From Glaciecola sp. HTCC2999 (GTDB taxonomy: Bacteria; Pseudomonadota; Gammaproteobacteria; Enterobacterales; Alteromonadaceae): a stretch of 64,000 nucleotides of DNA. The position numbers and the translations under genes are program-made. The notes under the pieces are model-generated. The model saw nothing but the letters and a program-made list of their open reading frames with translations. It was not told where the DNA came from and made no database searches. The first letter of the stretch is position 1. Each line of letters starts with the position of its first letter. The stretch covers positions 348,496 to 412,495 of the forward strand of contig NZ_DS989810.1 in assembly GCF_000155775.1 (NCBI RefSeq). The letters are read 5' to 3'. This document shows positions 18,938 through 27,554 of this stretch, in pieces.

Positions 18938-19798
18938 ATGAAATTATTTTCTTTTGTTTTGGTATTGGCAACTATGTTCACAATTACTGCATGTACAAAT
19001 ACAACATCCAGTACTACTCCACTGCTATCAGTCCAACTTCACTCGTTACGCGATGCTGTTGCAGATGACTTTAAGGGCACGCTCACTGCCATCGCAGAGA
19101 TGGGATTTGACGGTGTAGAGTTTGCTGGACGATACGGTGAGTTTGCCTCGGATCCAGAAGGACTAAAAACATTTTTAGCGGACTTGGGGCTAAAAGTCAG
19201 CGGTATGCATGTCAGTTTACCACAACTGACAGGAGAAGAAGGGGAACGTAACATTGCGTTCTTTAAAACACTTGGAGCAAGAATTATCATCATTCCTCAT
19301 GATAAACGCATCAATAATCCTGCTGAAATAGATGAATTAATACAAGAGTTCAACATCCTAACAAAGCGCTTAGCAGAGCATAACTTGCAGCTTGGATTCC
19401 ACAATCATGCAAAAGAATTTGAGTCGTACCAAGAGGGTACTTTTTGGGATTACTTAGCACAAAATACCGCACGTAACTTTGTCCTACAATTGGATGTTGG
19501 CTGGGCATTATTTGCAGGACAAGATCCTAATCAGCTTGTGAAACAATACGCGAATCGAACGATTACAACTCACATCAAACGTCGTACCTATCAAGGTAAA
19601 CCAGGTACTGTACCCGCAGATTCGCAAGTGATTTTAGGTGGTGATGATTTTGATTGGGCTAACTATGTCTCTAATACCACTGCGTACGGTGGCACGCAGT
19701 GGTTAGTAATAGAGCAAGAAGAATACCCCGAAGGATTAAGCCCGCTGCAAGCGGTTGAGGCATCCTTTAAGGGACTCAAACAAGCGTTGAGTCGTTAA
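18938..19798 (+). CDS. Lipoprotein sugar isomerase/epimerase, xylose-isomerase-like TIM barrel
   Basis: 286 aa from the ATG at 18938 (a GTG three bases earlier is possible). Lipobox FTITAC gives a lipid-anchored extracytoplasmic protein. The body is an AP-endonuclease-2-type TIM barrel: MGFDGVEFAGRYG, GFHNHAKEFE, LQLDVGWALFAGQ, THIKRR and VIEQEEYPEG supply the usual Glu/His/Asp/His/Glu metal site. Such proteins isomerise, epimerise or dehydrate sugars; here the substrate is unknown. Convergent with the GH105 gene, whose stop overlaps by three or four bases. An extracytoplasmic sugar isomerase is uncommon in a proteobacterial ulvan locus. Confidence 0.82.
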   Translation: MKLFSFVLVLATMFTITACTNTTSSTTPLLSVQLHSLRDAVADDFKGTLTAIAEMGFDGVEFAGRYGEFASDPEGLKTFLADLGLKVSGMHVSLPQLTGEEGERNIAFFKTLGARIIIIPHDKRINNPAEIDELIQEFNILTKRLAEHNLQLGFHNHAKEFESYQEGTFWDYLAQNTARNFVLQLDVGWALFAGQDPNQLVKQYANRTITTHIKRRTYQGKPGTVPADSQVILGGDDFDWANYVSNTTAYGGTQWLVIEQEEYPEGLSPLQAVEASFKGLKQALSR

Positions 19799-21000
19799 TT
19801 TGATATTGCATTGTTACTGACGAAATCATACATTTGTGAGCCTGCTAATAAGAAAGCACCAACACCGTATAACTGTGAGTCGTCATAGGCCACCACATCA
19901 GGTTTATCGTTAACACCTTGAACCCAACCAAACTTACCATCAGGATGCACAGCATTATTCAGCACTGTCCAAGCGTTTAGAATTTGCGGCAAATATTCTT
20001 CTTCAGATAGTAAACCTTGATTAATGCCCCATAACAAACCATAGGTAAAGAAAGCAGTACCGCTTGACTCTGGATATTTATCTTTTTCACCAGCCAATAA
20101 CGACATAGGCCAAGAACCATCTTTCTTTTGTAGTTTGATGATTGACTGAGTTAAATTCATGTACAGATTCTCATAATATGGACGGTACTGATGTCCTTCA
20201 GGTAAATGAGTAAGCGAATTCACTATCCCCGCGTATACCCAACCAACACCTCGTGCCCAAAAAATTTGCTCATCGAATTTGCCCTTGCGGTCAAAATAAC
20301 GGGAATCACGGAACATCAATCCTGTTTTAGGATCTAGCAAAAAATCTACCGTAGCCTGAAATTCTTTATGCGCATATTCGATGTACTTTTGATCGCCAGT
20401 TGCATTTGATAACGCAATCAGCGTTGGAGGCGCCATAAACAAAGCATCAGCCCAACACCAACGCCACTGACAGTTATGCAATCGGTCTGCGTTACGACCG
20501 GCAATAAAAGTTAAATCGTTAGTAGGGTTTTGTTCTATCAGCCAATCAAAGACTTCTTTCACAGGTAGTAGTGCCGCTTGGTTATTATGTCGATTGTAAT
20601 ACCACAAGTTCATTTGGCCAATGACATGATCATCTGCAAAGTATTTCACCTTACCCATGCGCCAGTTATGAGCGGCACCAACATAACCTATCCATGTCTC
20701 GTAAAACGGGTTTGGCGAGCGTTCGGCTAAATGGGTTAAGCCTACATAAAAAGCTCCTTGAATCCAACGTCCATAAGATTCTGAGCCAAGTTGAGCACGC
20801 CCTACATGCGGCATATATTGGGTTCGCGCTACCTGCCAGTTTGCGACTTTTTCGATAGTCTGCATAACAGTCTCAGCATCCGGTAATGTCTGGGTTTTCT
20901 GCGTTACTGCTACAGGAGTACCCTGCGTTATCTCACATGCGGTTATAGTCACCAACAGCACACTGCCAAGCAGCAAACGAGATAAATATTTTAAATTCAT
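19795..21000 (-). CDS. GH105 unsaturated uronyl hydrolase, lipoprotein (second copy)
   Basis: 401 aa, lipobox TITAC (Cys22). Catalytic-site motifs FADDHVIGQMNLWY (Asp123/Asp124) and WRWCWADALFMAP (Asp185) match the other GH105 at 861-2111. It releases unsaturated glucuronate from lyase-generated oligomers. Last gene of an apparent operon: RpiB-like isomerase, sulfatase, PL24-like lyase, GH105. Differences from the first copy in the loops before and after the first motif could reflect a different neighbouring sugar or sulfate. Confidence 0.9.
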   Translation of the reverse strand: MNLKYLSRLLLGSVLLVTITACEITQGTPVAVTQKTQTLPDAETVMQTIEKVANWQVARTQYMPHVGRAQLGSESYGRWIQGAFYVGLTHLAERSPNPFYETWIGYVGAAHNWRMGKVKYFADDHVIGQMNLWYYNRHNNQAALLPVKEVFDWLIEQNPTNDLTFIAGRNADRLHNCQWRWCWADALFMAPPTLIALSNATGDQKYIEYAHKEFQATVDFLLDPKTGLMFRDSRYFDRKGKFDEQIFWARGVGWVYAGIVNSLTHLPEGHQYRPYYENLYMNLTQSIIKLQKKDGSWPMSLLAGEKDKYPESSGTAFFTYGLLWGINQGLLSEEEYLPQILNAWTVLNNAVHPDGKFGWVQGVNDKPDVVAYDDSQLYGVGAFLLAGSQMYDFVSNNAISN

Positions 21001-21071
21001 CTTATAGTCTCCTTTTTTATTACTCTTTTGAGTTTATAATTTGCCAAAAGTATCCGTATTTCCATCATGTT

Positions 21072-22526
21072 TTACTTTAAGTCAAACACCTGCAAATACA
21101 AAGTACGAGTATCACCTGTCCCTGCAGCTTCTTTTAAAAAGTAGTAGACTTTACCGTTTGCAACATACGAAACTCCCTTATCAAAAATAGAACCATGTTG
21201 ATGTTGATAGACAACCTCAAAATCACTTGTTCCACCTGGAGCTTTTGCAATAGTCACGCGGCCAGCTTTCAAACCAATGAGGTATATATTATTGTCGAAG
21301 GTGTAAAGCTGACCATTTAAGTTGTATGGTACCGTTTTAAATTCATCAGTACCCGCTTTGCGATAAGTATGTAAGTTTATTACCTCATTAAACTCCAAAT
21401 CTTTTACCTGACTGATAAAATGCTCATCTCCTCTGTCAGTTACAATGAAGTCGAAGCCATGACTAATAGAAACTTGATCTTTTTTGATAGTTTTTGCCCA
21501 ATCTCCAGGCTCAGCAATTTTAATCAATTCAGCATCGGTAAGAGGAAGTTCAAAAGCCTGATTATTGGCGCCTCGCCATTGCGAAATTCCCATCGGATCA
21601 TTTGAAAAGGCGTAGTAAATACCGTCTTGATACAAAAACTTATCGTTAAGATTTTTTAAACGGCGTTGAAAGGCAATACGAAACTTATTTCCTACATATT
21701 TAAAGTCACCATAAAGTCCCCAATCATACTCACTTCCATGTTGTGAGGCCAAAACACGATTGAAGTCATAGTAACCGTGCCATTGCTGACCATCATAGCG
21801 TGTAAAAAGCATTTTTCCGTTACGTGAAAAACCATAGCGCATCTTCATAAAAAGTTCGCCATTTTCACCCGTAAAGAAGGCGGGATAAGTTAACAACTTT
21901 GTAGTTTCAATATCATCGATGCCATGAAATTGTAAATGTTTATAATGACCCGCTTCGGAATTAACAAACAATGCTAGGGTAAAGTCTTCATCACTCACAC
22001 TAGCGGCACCTTCTAATGAATATGAATAACGTAAATAGTCGTGGGCGAAGTTCGGGTAGCGGCCATTGCGATGCATATCGTATAAAAGGTGTATCGTGTC
22101 GTTTTTTGGGCTTATACCTACAGCAATTGTGTTATGCGTTTCACCAAGCCACCATTTACCTCTAAAGCCGGTATGTCGGTGTGGGAATTGAATGGTTTTG
22201 GTTACCCCTGTTTTCGTATTGAACCGAGAAAGCATAACATGACGGTTTTCTTTGCCACCTTGATACCATGTCATAAACACGAAATGTTTGAAGACTTTAA
22301 TACAATCTCCATGTGGCGACAGCGCATTACCAAAAATATAGTCATAACCGTCCGGGTTATTCCCAGTATGTTTATTATTTACTTTATCACCATTAAAAAA
22401 CATCGCTTTATTTGTAATTTTCACTTCTGACATTAAAGCAGCGTTAGCTTTAAAAATAAAACCGAAAACTATAGCAATCCACAACAAACTATATTTTTTT
22501 AGTACACCTATTTTATGTCTATTCAT
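21072..22526 (-). CDS. PL24-type ulvan lyase, secreted
   Basis: 484 aa from the ATG at 22526; a TTG at 22535 is also possible. Signal peptide ends at FKANA. Beta-propeller of the same kind as the proteins at 44252 and 57147, but the most divergent of the three. Expected catalytic set: His131 in GETHNT and His152 in YDMHRN (21 apart), plus Tyr in EYDWGLY and Arg in KFRIAF (16 apart). These spacings equal those I recall for His146/His167 and Tyr243/Arg259 of the PL24 enzyme LOR_107. It lies 11 bases after the sulfatase gene, so translation is probably coupled. Confidence 0.82.
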   Translation of the reverse strand: MNRHKIGVLKKYSLLWIAIVFGFIFKANAALMSEVKITNKAMFFNGDKVNNKHTGNNPDGYDYIFGNALSPHGDCIKVFKHFVFMTWYQGGKENRHVMLSRFNTKTGVTKTIQFPHRHTGFRGKWWLGETHNTIAVGISPKNDTIHLLYDMHRNGRYPNFAHDYLRYSYSLEGAASVSDEDFTLALFVNSEAGHYKHLQFHGIDDIETTKLLTYPAFFTGENGELFMKMRYGFSRNGKMLFTRYDGQQWHGYYDFNRVLASQHGSEYDWGLYGDFKYVGNKFRIAFQRRLKNLNDKFLYQDGIYYAFSNDPMGISQWRGANNQAFELPLTDAELIKIAEPGDWAKTIKKDQVSISHGFDFIVTDRGDEHFISQVKDLEFNEVINLHTYRKAGTDEFKTVPYNLNGQLYTFDNNIYLIGLKAGRVTIAKAPGGTSDFEVVYQHQHGSIFDKGVSYVANGKVYYFLKEAAGTGDTRTLYLQVFDLK

Positions 22527-22537
22527 AATGAACAAAA

Positions 22538-24259
22538 CTAATCCTGTTTTAATATACTTGTTCTTATCGCTTCGCTAGACTTAAACCCGAGTCGATGGGC
22601 AATCGCTGAAAGCTGATAGCCTTGTTCAAGTTGAAATGGGCCTTGATATAATTGCCACTCGCTGTGATGTTCGGTCTTATACCCAATAATAGCGCCTTGT
22701 GTAGGTGTGCTGATAGATATTGTATCTCCAACAAGTTCAATCTCTGGCGGTTCAGTAACCGGTTGCGTCTCAGCACTATTCCAAAGCTGGTTAATCAAAT
22801 CCGCTTCAGCCATTGATGGATCATCTCCAGTACGCTCAAGCCATTGGGCTAATTCAGCTCGAAAACGTTTAAGCTCCGGTGCATATTTAGGATTTAATGC
22901 TAAATTGTTAAGTTCATGCGGATCATTTAAAGTATCAAATAACTCTTCTTTCGGTTTGTCCTGCCGAAACCACTGAGCTTGATGTTCATTAAGCTTGTTT
23001 TGTTCATATAATGTTAGCAATGATTGCATTGTGGGAATTTTTTCACGGTAAGCAACGGGCAAATAATACCCCTGCTCTGGACGATAATTTCGAATATATT
23101 TAAAACGTTTATCTTTTACTGCCCTAATAGTATCGGTAAAACCATCAAAGCGATCAGCCGCAGCAAATACATATTCCCTTGCTTGCTTTTTAGTTAAGCC
23201 ACTCCCGTCAGCAAAAGGTAAGCCATGCATATTATCAGGCACTGATTTTGAAGCCATCGCCAGGGTTGTCGGCGCAAAATCAACAAAACTAATCAAACGG
23301 TCATCACGCTTACCGGCATGTTTAGCGTTGGGGAAGCGGATAATTAAGGGTACTTTGAGCCCTGAATCATAAATTAAGCGTTTTTGTCTAGGCAACGGGC
23401 CGCCGTGGTCGGCATAAAATACAATGATGGTTTCATCATATAACCCGTCATCTTTTAGCTGTTGTAACACCGCACCAATCTGTTTATCCGTTTCTACTAG
23501 ATTATTGTACATTTTCCATAAATCTCGTCTTATTTCTGTGGTATTAGGTAAGTATGGTGGGATCGGGAAGTCTATATCTTGGCCAATATGTACCGGAGTT
23601 TTATCAGCGGAAGTTTTGATAGAATGATGCTGAGGCAATACTTCAATTTTTTCACGGTCGCCGGCAAAATAATGACGAAATTCTATTTCACGGATACCGT
23701 AGGGCTCAAATAATCCCGATTCATGTGTGGTAGTGAAATTAAACACAGAGTAAAAAGGTCTATTAACTGGCCGATTGCGCCAATGAGCACTGACGCTGTT
23801 TTCATGCCAAATCGCTTGGGGTGGTTTAAACTGATAATCTGTTTTGTAGTTGTTGGTCGTGTAGTACCCAGCTTCTTGCATGTGATGACTCAGGATTTTG
23901 GCATCACTTGGAGGGATTGCTTCGTACTTAGGTAGACCTGTTTCTTTGGTATTGGAGCCAGTTCTCATATGGTTTGCACCAAATGATGTTGGGTACATTC
24001 CCATAGCGAGTGCCGCTCGACTCGGCGCACATACGCCTGAAGTAGAGTAAACGTTCGTGAATACGATACCTTCATTTGCCAATGAACTGATATTCGGTGT
24101 TGCTACTGTATTATCACCATAAGGTGCAATAATCGGCGACATATCCTCAACCACTAACCATAAAATATTTGGCGATTTTTGCTCGGCTTGTAACGGCATT
24201 AAACTAGTTACGAAGTAAAAACAAAATATTGCATAAAATTTCATGAGTAGTGGTTTCAT
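22538..24259 (-). CDS. S1-family sulfatase with C-terminal chitobiase-like domain
   Basis: 573 aa from the ATG at 24259 (AGAAGG about ten bases upstream); signal peptide ends near PLQA. Formylglycine site Cys77 in CAPSR; the first metal site reads VVEDMS instead of the more common DD, a variant seen in one branch of S1. YADHGGPLPRQKR gives the second metal site. After about residue 500 a small beta domain resembling the C-terminal domain of chitobiases follows (ISTPTQGAIIGYKT to SSEAIRTS); it may help bind the glycan. Second gene of the operon led by the RpiB-like isomerase. Confidence 0.87.
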   Translation of the reverse strand: MKPLLMKFYAIFCFYFVTSLMPLQAEQKSPNILWLVVEDMSPIIAPYGDNTVATPNISSLANEGIVFTNVYSTSGVCAPSRAALAMGMYPTSFGANHMRTGSNTKETGLPKYEAIPPSDAKILSHHMQEAGYYTTNNYKTDYQFKPPQAIWHENSVSAHWRNRPVNRPFYSVFNFTTTHESGLFEPYGIREIEFRHYFAGDREKIEVLPQHHSIKTSADKTPVHIGQDIDFPIPPYLPNTTEIRRDLWKMYNNLVETDKQIGAVLQQLKDDGLYDETIIVFYADHGGPLPRQKRLIYDSGLKVPLIIRFPNAKHAGKRDDRLISFVDFAPTTLAMASKSVPDNMHGLPFADGSGLTKKQAREYVFAAADRFDGFTDTIRAVKDKRFKYIRNYRPEQGYYLPVAYREKIPTMQSLLTLYEQNKLNEHQAQWFRQDKPKEELFDTLNDPHELNNLALNPKYAPELKRFRAELAQWLERTGDDPSMAEADLINQLWNSAETQPVTEPPEIELVGDTISISTPTQGAIIGYKTEHHSEWQLYQGPFQLEQGYQLSAIAHRLGFKSSEAIRTSILKQD

Positions 24260-24301
24260 CGAACGCCGCCTTCTTATATACACTTCAAAAAACGCTAGCT
24301 A

Positions 24302-24940
24302 CTAAATAAGTGATTTAACGTAATCAGCGATGATTTCATTTTTGCAATGAGTGAAGAATGTTGACTGAAACTGCTGACTGCCAACCGCTTGTTTGACCAG
24401 CTCCTGATCAAGACTTTGGAACGATTGTAATAAACTATCTTTGGCAACTGCTGCTTTTACTTGCGTTAATATACCCGCATTACGCTGTTGAGGTTCGGCA
24501 CGTTCAATAGGATAACCTTGACCACGCTCACCTGTAGTAAATGCTTTTTCAAACATGTAACGTATGTTTAATTCAGCGCCCCAGCCGAACCCTTTTGCAA
24601 ATGCTAATGCTAGCGCGTTACCATTATTGACTTGGTTGAACAAAAACGCATCCGTTGGGTCAATACAATATCCACAAATTACGCCTGGATGAGCATTTAA
24701 AGACATCATCGCACCTTGTCCTGTTCCACAACCGGTAATGACAAAATCCACTGCCCCCGTGTTGAGCAGTAAACTCGCTTGAATACCTAAATGAATATAT
24801 GTTAAGTGGTGATCGTTTTCGTCCACCATACCGACGTTATGCACTTCGTAACCAAGTGGATTAACAACCCCTTCTAATTCTTTTAACACAACTGCGTTTT
24901 TGCCAGCTTGGCTATTTTCTAAAGTGAGTGCTATTTTCAT
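24302..24940 (-). CDS. RpiB/LacA/LacB-family sugar isomerase, possible second keto-uronate isomerase
   Basis: 212 aa cytoplasmic protein. Family motif ITGCGTGQGAMMSLNAHPG contains the catalytic Cys71; YCIDPTDAFLFNQVNNGNALALAF follows as in RpiB. Longer than RpiB (about 150 aa), with an extra C-terminal helical part. It heads an operon with sulfatase, PL24-like lyase and GH105, so ribose 5-phosphate is an unlikely substrate. RpiB relatives named DhuI isomerise 4-deoxy-5-keto-uronate in glycosaminoglycan users, which would make this a functional duplicate of KduI. An isomerase of another ulvan sugar is the alternative. Promoter region upstream carries four phased TGANT units. Confidence 0.85.
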   Translation of the reverse strand: MKIALTLENSQAGKNAVVLKELEGVVNPLGYEVHNVGMVDENDHHLTYIHLGIQASLLLNTGAVDFVITGCGTGQGAMMSLNAHPGVICGYCIDPTDAFLFNQVNNGNALALAFAKGFGWGAELNIRYMFEKAFTTGERGQGYPIERAEPQQRNAGILTQVKAAVAKDSLLQSFQSLDQELVKQAVGSQQFQSTFFTHCKNEIIADYVKSLI

Positions 24941-24970
24941 TGGCTTTTCTCCAGTAACGATTAATATTTA

Positions 24971-25005
24971 TGAATAAATATGATTTAAATTGATTTTTTA
25001 TGATT
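24971..25005. promoter_or_regulatory. Four 10-bp-phased TGANT repeats in a divergent promoter
   Basis: TGAAT at 24971 and TGATT at 24981, 24991 and 25001: the clearest example of the repeat in this window. It lies between the divergent RpiB-like gene (start 24940) and the PL25/jelly-roll fusion (start 25052), so it could control both. Confidence 0.6.
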
Positions 25006-25051
25006 AAAACTGTAACAATATACAATAATTTAACAACTTCGGATAGTACCT

Positions 25052-27547
25052 ATGTACATAAAGCTCGGTTTCTTTTCTTCTATTTTTATTGGTAATTTGC
25101 TATTTATCAGTGGCTGCACAACCCCAACTAATACTCCTCAAGATAAAGATTTGCAAAGTATGCTGAACATCGAAAGAAGTATATTTATTCAAAAATATGC
25201 CAAGGAAGATCCTGTATTGACAACGCTTGCAGGACAAGCAACCCCGAAAGATAAACAAAGTATAGATTATTGGAATTGGCGTAGCGACCAGTATCTATAC
25301 GGACAATATCCAGAATACCAAGCGATTTATGATGCACAAACTACAAATAAAACATTCCACCAAATCTATGACATGCCGATAGAAGCTCTTGGACCAACAC
25401 CGGCTCCAATCAACTCTCTAAGTGCACTTCCTGAAGGGTATTTCACTGAAAATTTACCTGGAAATCCACATACCGGATGGAGCATAGTATCGGGTGATAC
25501 TTTATACATTACTTATCAAGGGAATCTAACTGACCCATATATCGCAACTTACAATCTGGCAACGCATCAGTGGAACGGTGCATATAAAGCTGGTGAAAGT
25601 ACACTGTCAAAAGGGATGCGCAAAATCGATAGTCATGGTCGCCCTATTATTGAAAAAGACAGTAAGGGTCATTTACATCTCGTCTATGGTGGACATGGTG
25701 GTGAACGTGAAGATGGATTAAACCCTAATTCGATTGATACACCTCATGCAGGTGGTCGTATGCTACATGTCATGTCTAAACGTCCTAATGACATCAGTGA
25801 GTTTGTTTATGTAAATGATATTTCACCTTTTGCTTCATACACTAAAAGCTATACCATGGGGAATGGTGACATTTATCTATTCACACGATTAGGCACACAT
25901 AAATCTCCTTGGGTGTATTATAAAATGCCTCATGGCAAACAAAACTTTGAAGATCCCGTCACGATTACACTACCCACAGTACAGAAAAACAACCCTTTAA
26001 ATGTAGATACGTTTTATATTAATCCAATAAAAATTAGCGATACAGAAATTGCCATTAGCTACCTATGGCATGAATGTAATTTTTTGGAATATCATGATAA
26101 AACGCATTACAGCCGAATTAACGCTTATTATGTAAGTTTAGATACACGTAGCGATACTTTTTTCAATGTACAAGGTGAGCAGATTGCTTTACCGATTACA
26201 CTTAACGTTGCAAATGAGAAGATGCTTGCATTTGATTCAACGAATCGAGAAGAAACACCTTTTAGCACTAGACCATTACTACTTGATAGTAATACCCCAG
26301 CTCTGGCATATCAGGCGTCAACGCCGAACTATCGAGAATGGCGAATGACTGCATTTAAAGATGGACAATGGACTCATAGCTTACCCATGCCAGGTACTGC
26401 AAAACGTACCTTAGTTGATCTAAATAATCAGAACATCGAAAACATTATTGCCCTTGAGGTCATTAAGATGTCTAAAGAAACTAAGCAAAATGCACTTGTG
26501 GTATACAAAGATTCTCTAGGCAAAAATGTTCTTGCACAAGCAGTTAGTGATAATGGTAACAACTGGCACGTAACACAAATCGAAATTGCAATGCGCAACA
26601 CACGTATTCAAATCGAACCAATCAAAAATGAAACGCAAGATACCATCGCTATGGTTGTTGCACTGAAAAAAGGAAAAGCACAACGCCTTTACCTCTGGCA
26701 TGCAGGACAATTTAGAGGTAACTCAAAGAACATACCAATCATTTCCGAGTCTTTTGAAAATGGCGGTTGGAACGCATCGCATCCACGTGGATTTACACCC
26801 GGTATAAATAGCAATTTAGCGGCCAATTTTTTGTTTAACCAACATCAGGGCGATCATGCTTTTGTACTAGAAAACAAGATTGTACGTGACGGTCAGTACT
26901 CTGCAAAATTAGTGTGGCACCACACTAATCCAGCTACATACAATGGCAATCCCAACAAAATAGATAATGTCGACCGCAAAGCCATGTTCCACGGACATAA
27001 AACTCCGACAGTTAAAGGGGCGCATGCATGGTATGGTTTTAGTGTGTATTTTCCCAAAGAAGGCACACAAGAGGAAGAGAACCCTTGGCTATTCTTCCAA
27101 ATACATGGCAGTGCTGATAAACACCTCAAAGAGCATTCTCGGAATCCTCCGTTTAGTCTTACTTTAACTGAGAATGGTCTTACAGGAAGCTGGAAATGGG
27201 ATAGTAATGAGTTAAGTCCTACCCGCACGGGTGAAGGCACTGAGAGATTTAATATTCCGGGAGATAAAGACCAATATTTGGACCGTTGGGTTGATTTTGT
27301 TGTACATGCCAAGGTTGACTATTCTGAAACTAAAACCGGCATTCTAGAACTATGGGTTGACGGCAATAAAGTGCTAAACGAACATAATATTCAGTTTGGG
27401 TACAATGACAAAAACGGCATTTATCCCTCTTGGGGGATGTATTTTAACGGTGATTTAAGTTTAATGCAGCACGATCACTATTTGTACCTTGATACTATCA
27501 AAACGAGTTCGGATAAGCGCGCCGTCTATACTGACGTCACGCCTTAG
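25052..27547 (+). CDS. PL25-like propeller fused to a heparin-lyase-like jelly-roll domain, lipoprotein
   Basis: 831 aa. Lipobox FISGC (Cys22). Residues about 130-565 form a BNR propeller related to the PL25-like proteins here. They keep His215 (YGGHGG), His232 (PHAGG), Tyr263 (FASYTK) and Arg279 (YLFTRLG), with the same 16-residue Tyr-Arg spacing. Residues about 572-831 are a different fold, a polysaccharide-lyase jelly roll of the heparin-lyase I kind (ESFENGGWNASH; HAWYGFSVYFP; PWLFFQIHGS; WVDFVVHAKVDY; GILELWVDGNKV). It therefore may be a two-domain lyase, or a lyase with a jelly-roll binding module. Residues 30-120 are a unique N-terminal segment. Convergent with the PL25-like gene at 27555, 7 bases apart. 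Catalytic competence of either domain is inferred. Confidence 0.8.
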   Translation: MYIKLGFFSSIFIGNLLFISGCTTPTNTPQDKDLQSMLNIERSIFIQKYAKEDPVLTTLAGQATPKDKQSIDYWNWRSDQYLYGQYPEYQAIYDAQTTNKTFHQIYDMPIEALGPTPAPINSLSALPEGYFTENLPGNPHTGWSIVSGDTLYITYQGNLTDPYIATYNLATHQWNGAYKAGESTLSKGMRKIDSHGRPIIEKDSKGHLHLVYGGHGGEREDGLNPNSIDTPHAGGRMLHVMSKRPNDISEFVYVNDISPFASYTKSYTMGNGDIYLFTRLGTHKSPWVYYKMPHGKQNFEDPVTITLPTVQKNNPLNVDTFYINPIKISDTEIAISYLWHECNFLEYHDKTHYSRINAYYVSLDTRSDTFFNVQGEQIALPITLNVANEKMLAFDSTNREETPFSTRPLLLDSNTPALAYQASTPNYREWRMTAFKDGQWTHSLPMPGTAKRTLVDLNNQNIENIIALEVIKMSKETKQNALVVYKDSLGKNVLAQAVSDNGNNWHVTQIEIAMRNTRIQIEPIKNETQDTIAMVVALKKGKAQRLYLWHAGQFRGNSKNIPIISESFENGGWNASHPRGFTPGINSNLAANFLFNQHQGDHAFVLENKIVRDGQYSAKLVWHHTNPATYNGNPNKIDNVDRKAMFHGHKTPTVKGAHAWYGFSVYFPKEGTQEEENPWLFFQIHGSADKHLKEHSRNPPFSLTLTENGLTGSWKWDSNELSPTRTGEGTERFNIPGDKDQYLDRWVDFVVHAKVDYSETKTGILELWVDGNKVLNEHNIQFGYNDKNGIYPSWGMYFNGDLSLMQHDHYLYLDTIKTSSDKRAVYTDVTP

Positions 27548-27554
27548 TCACCAA

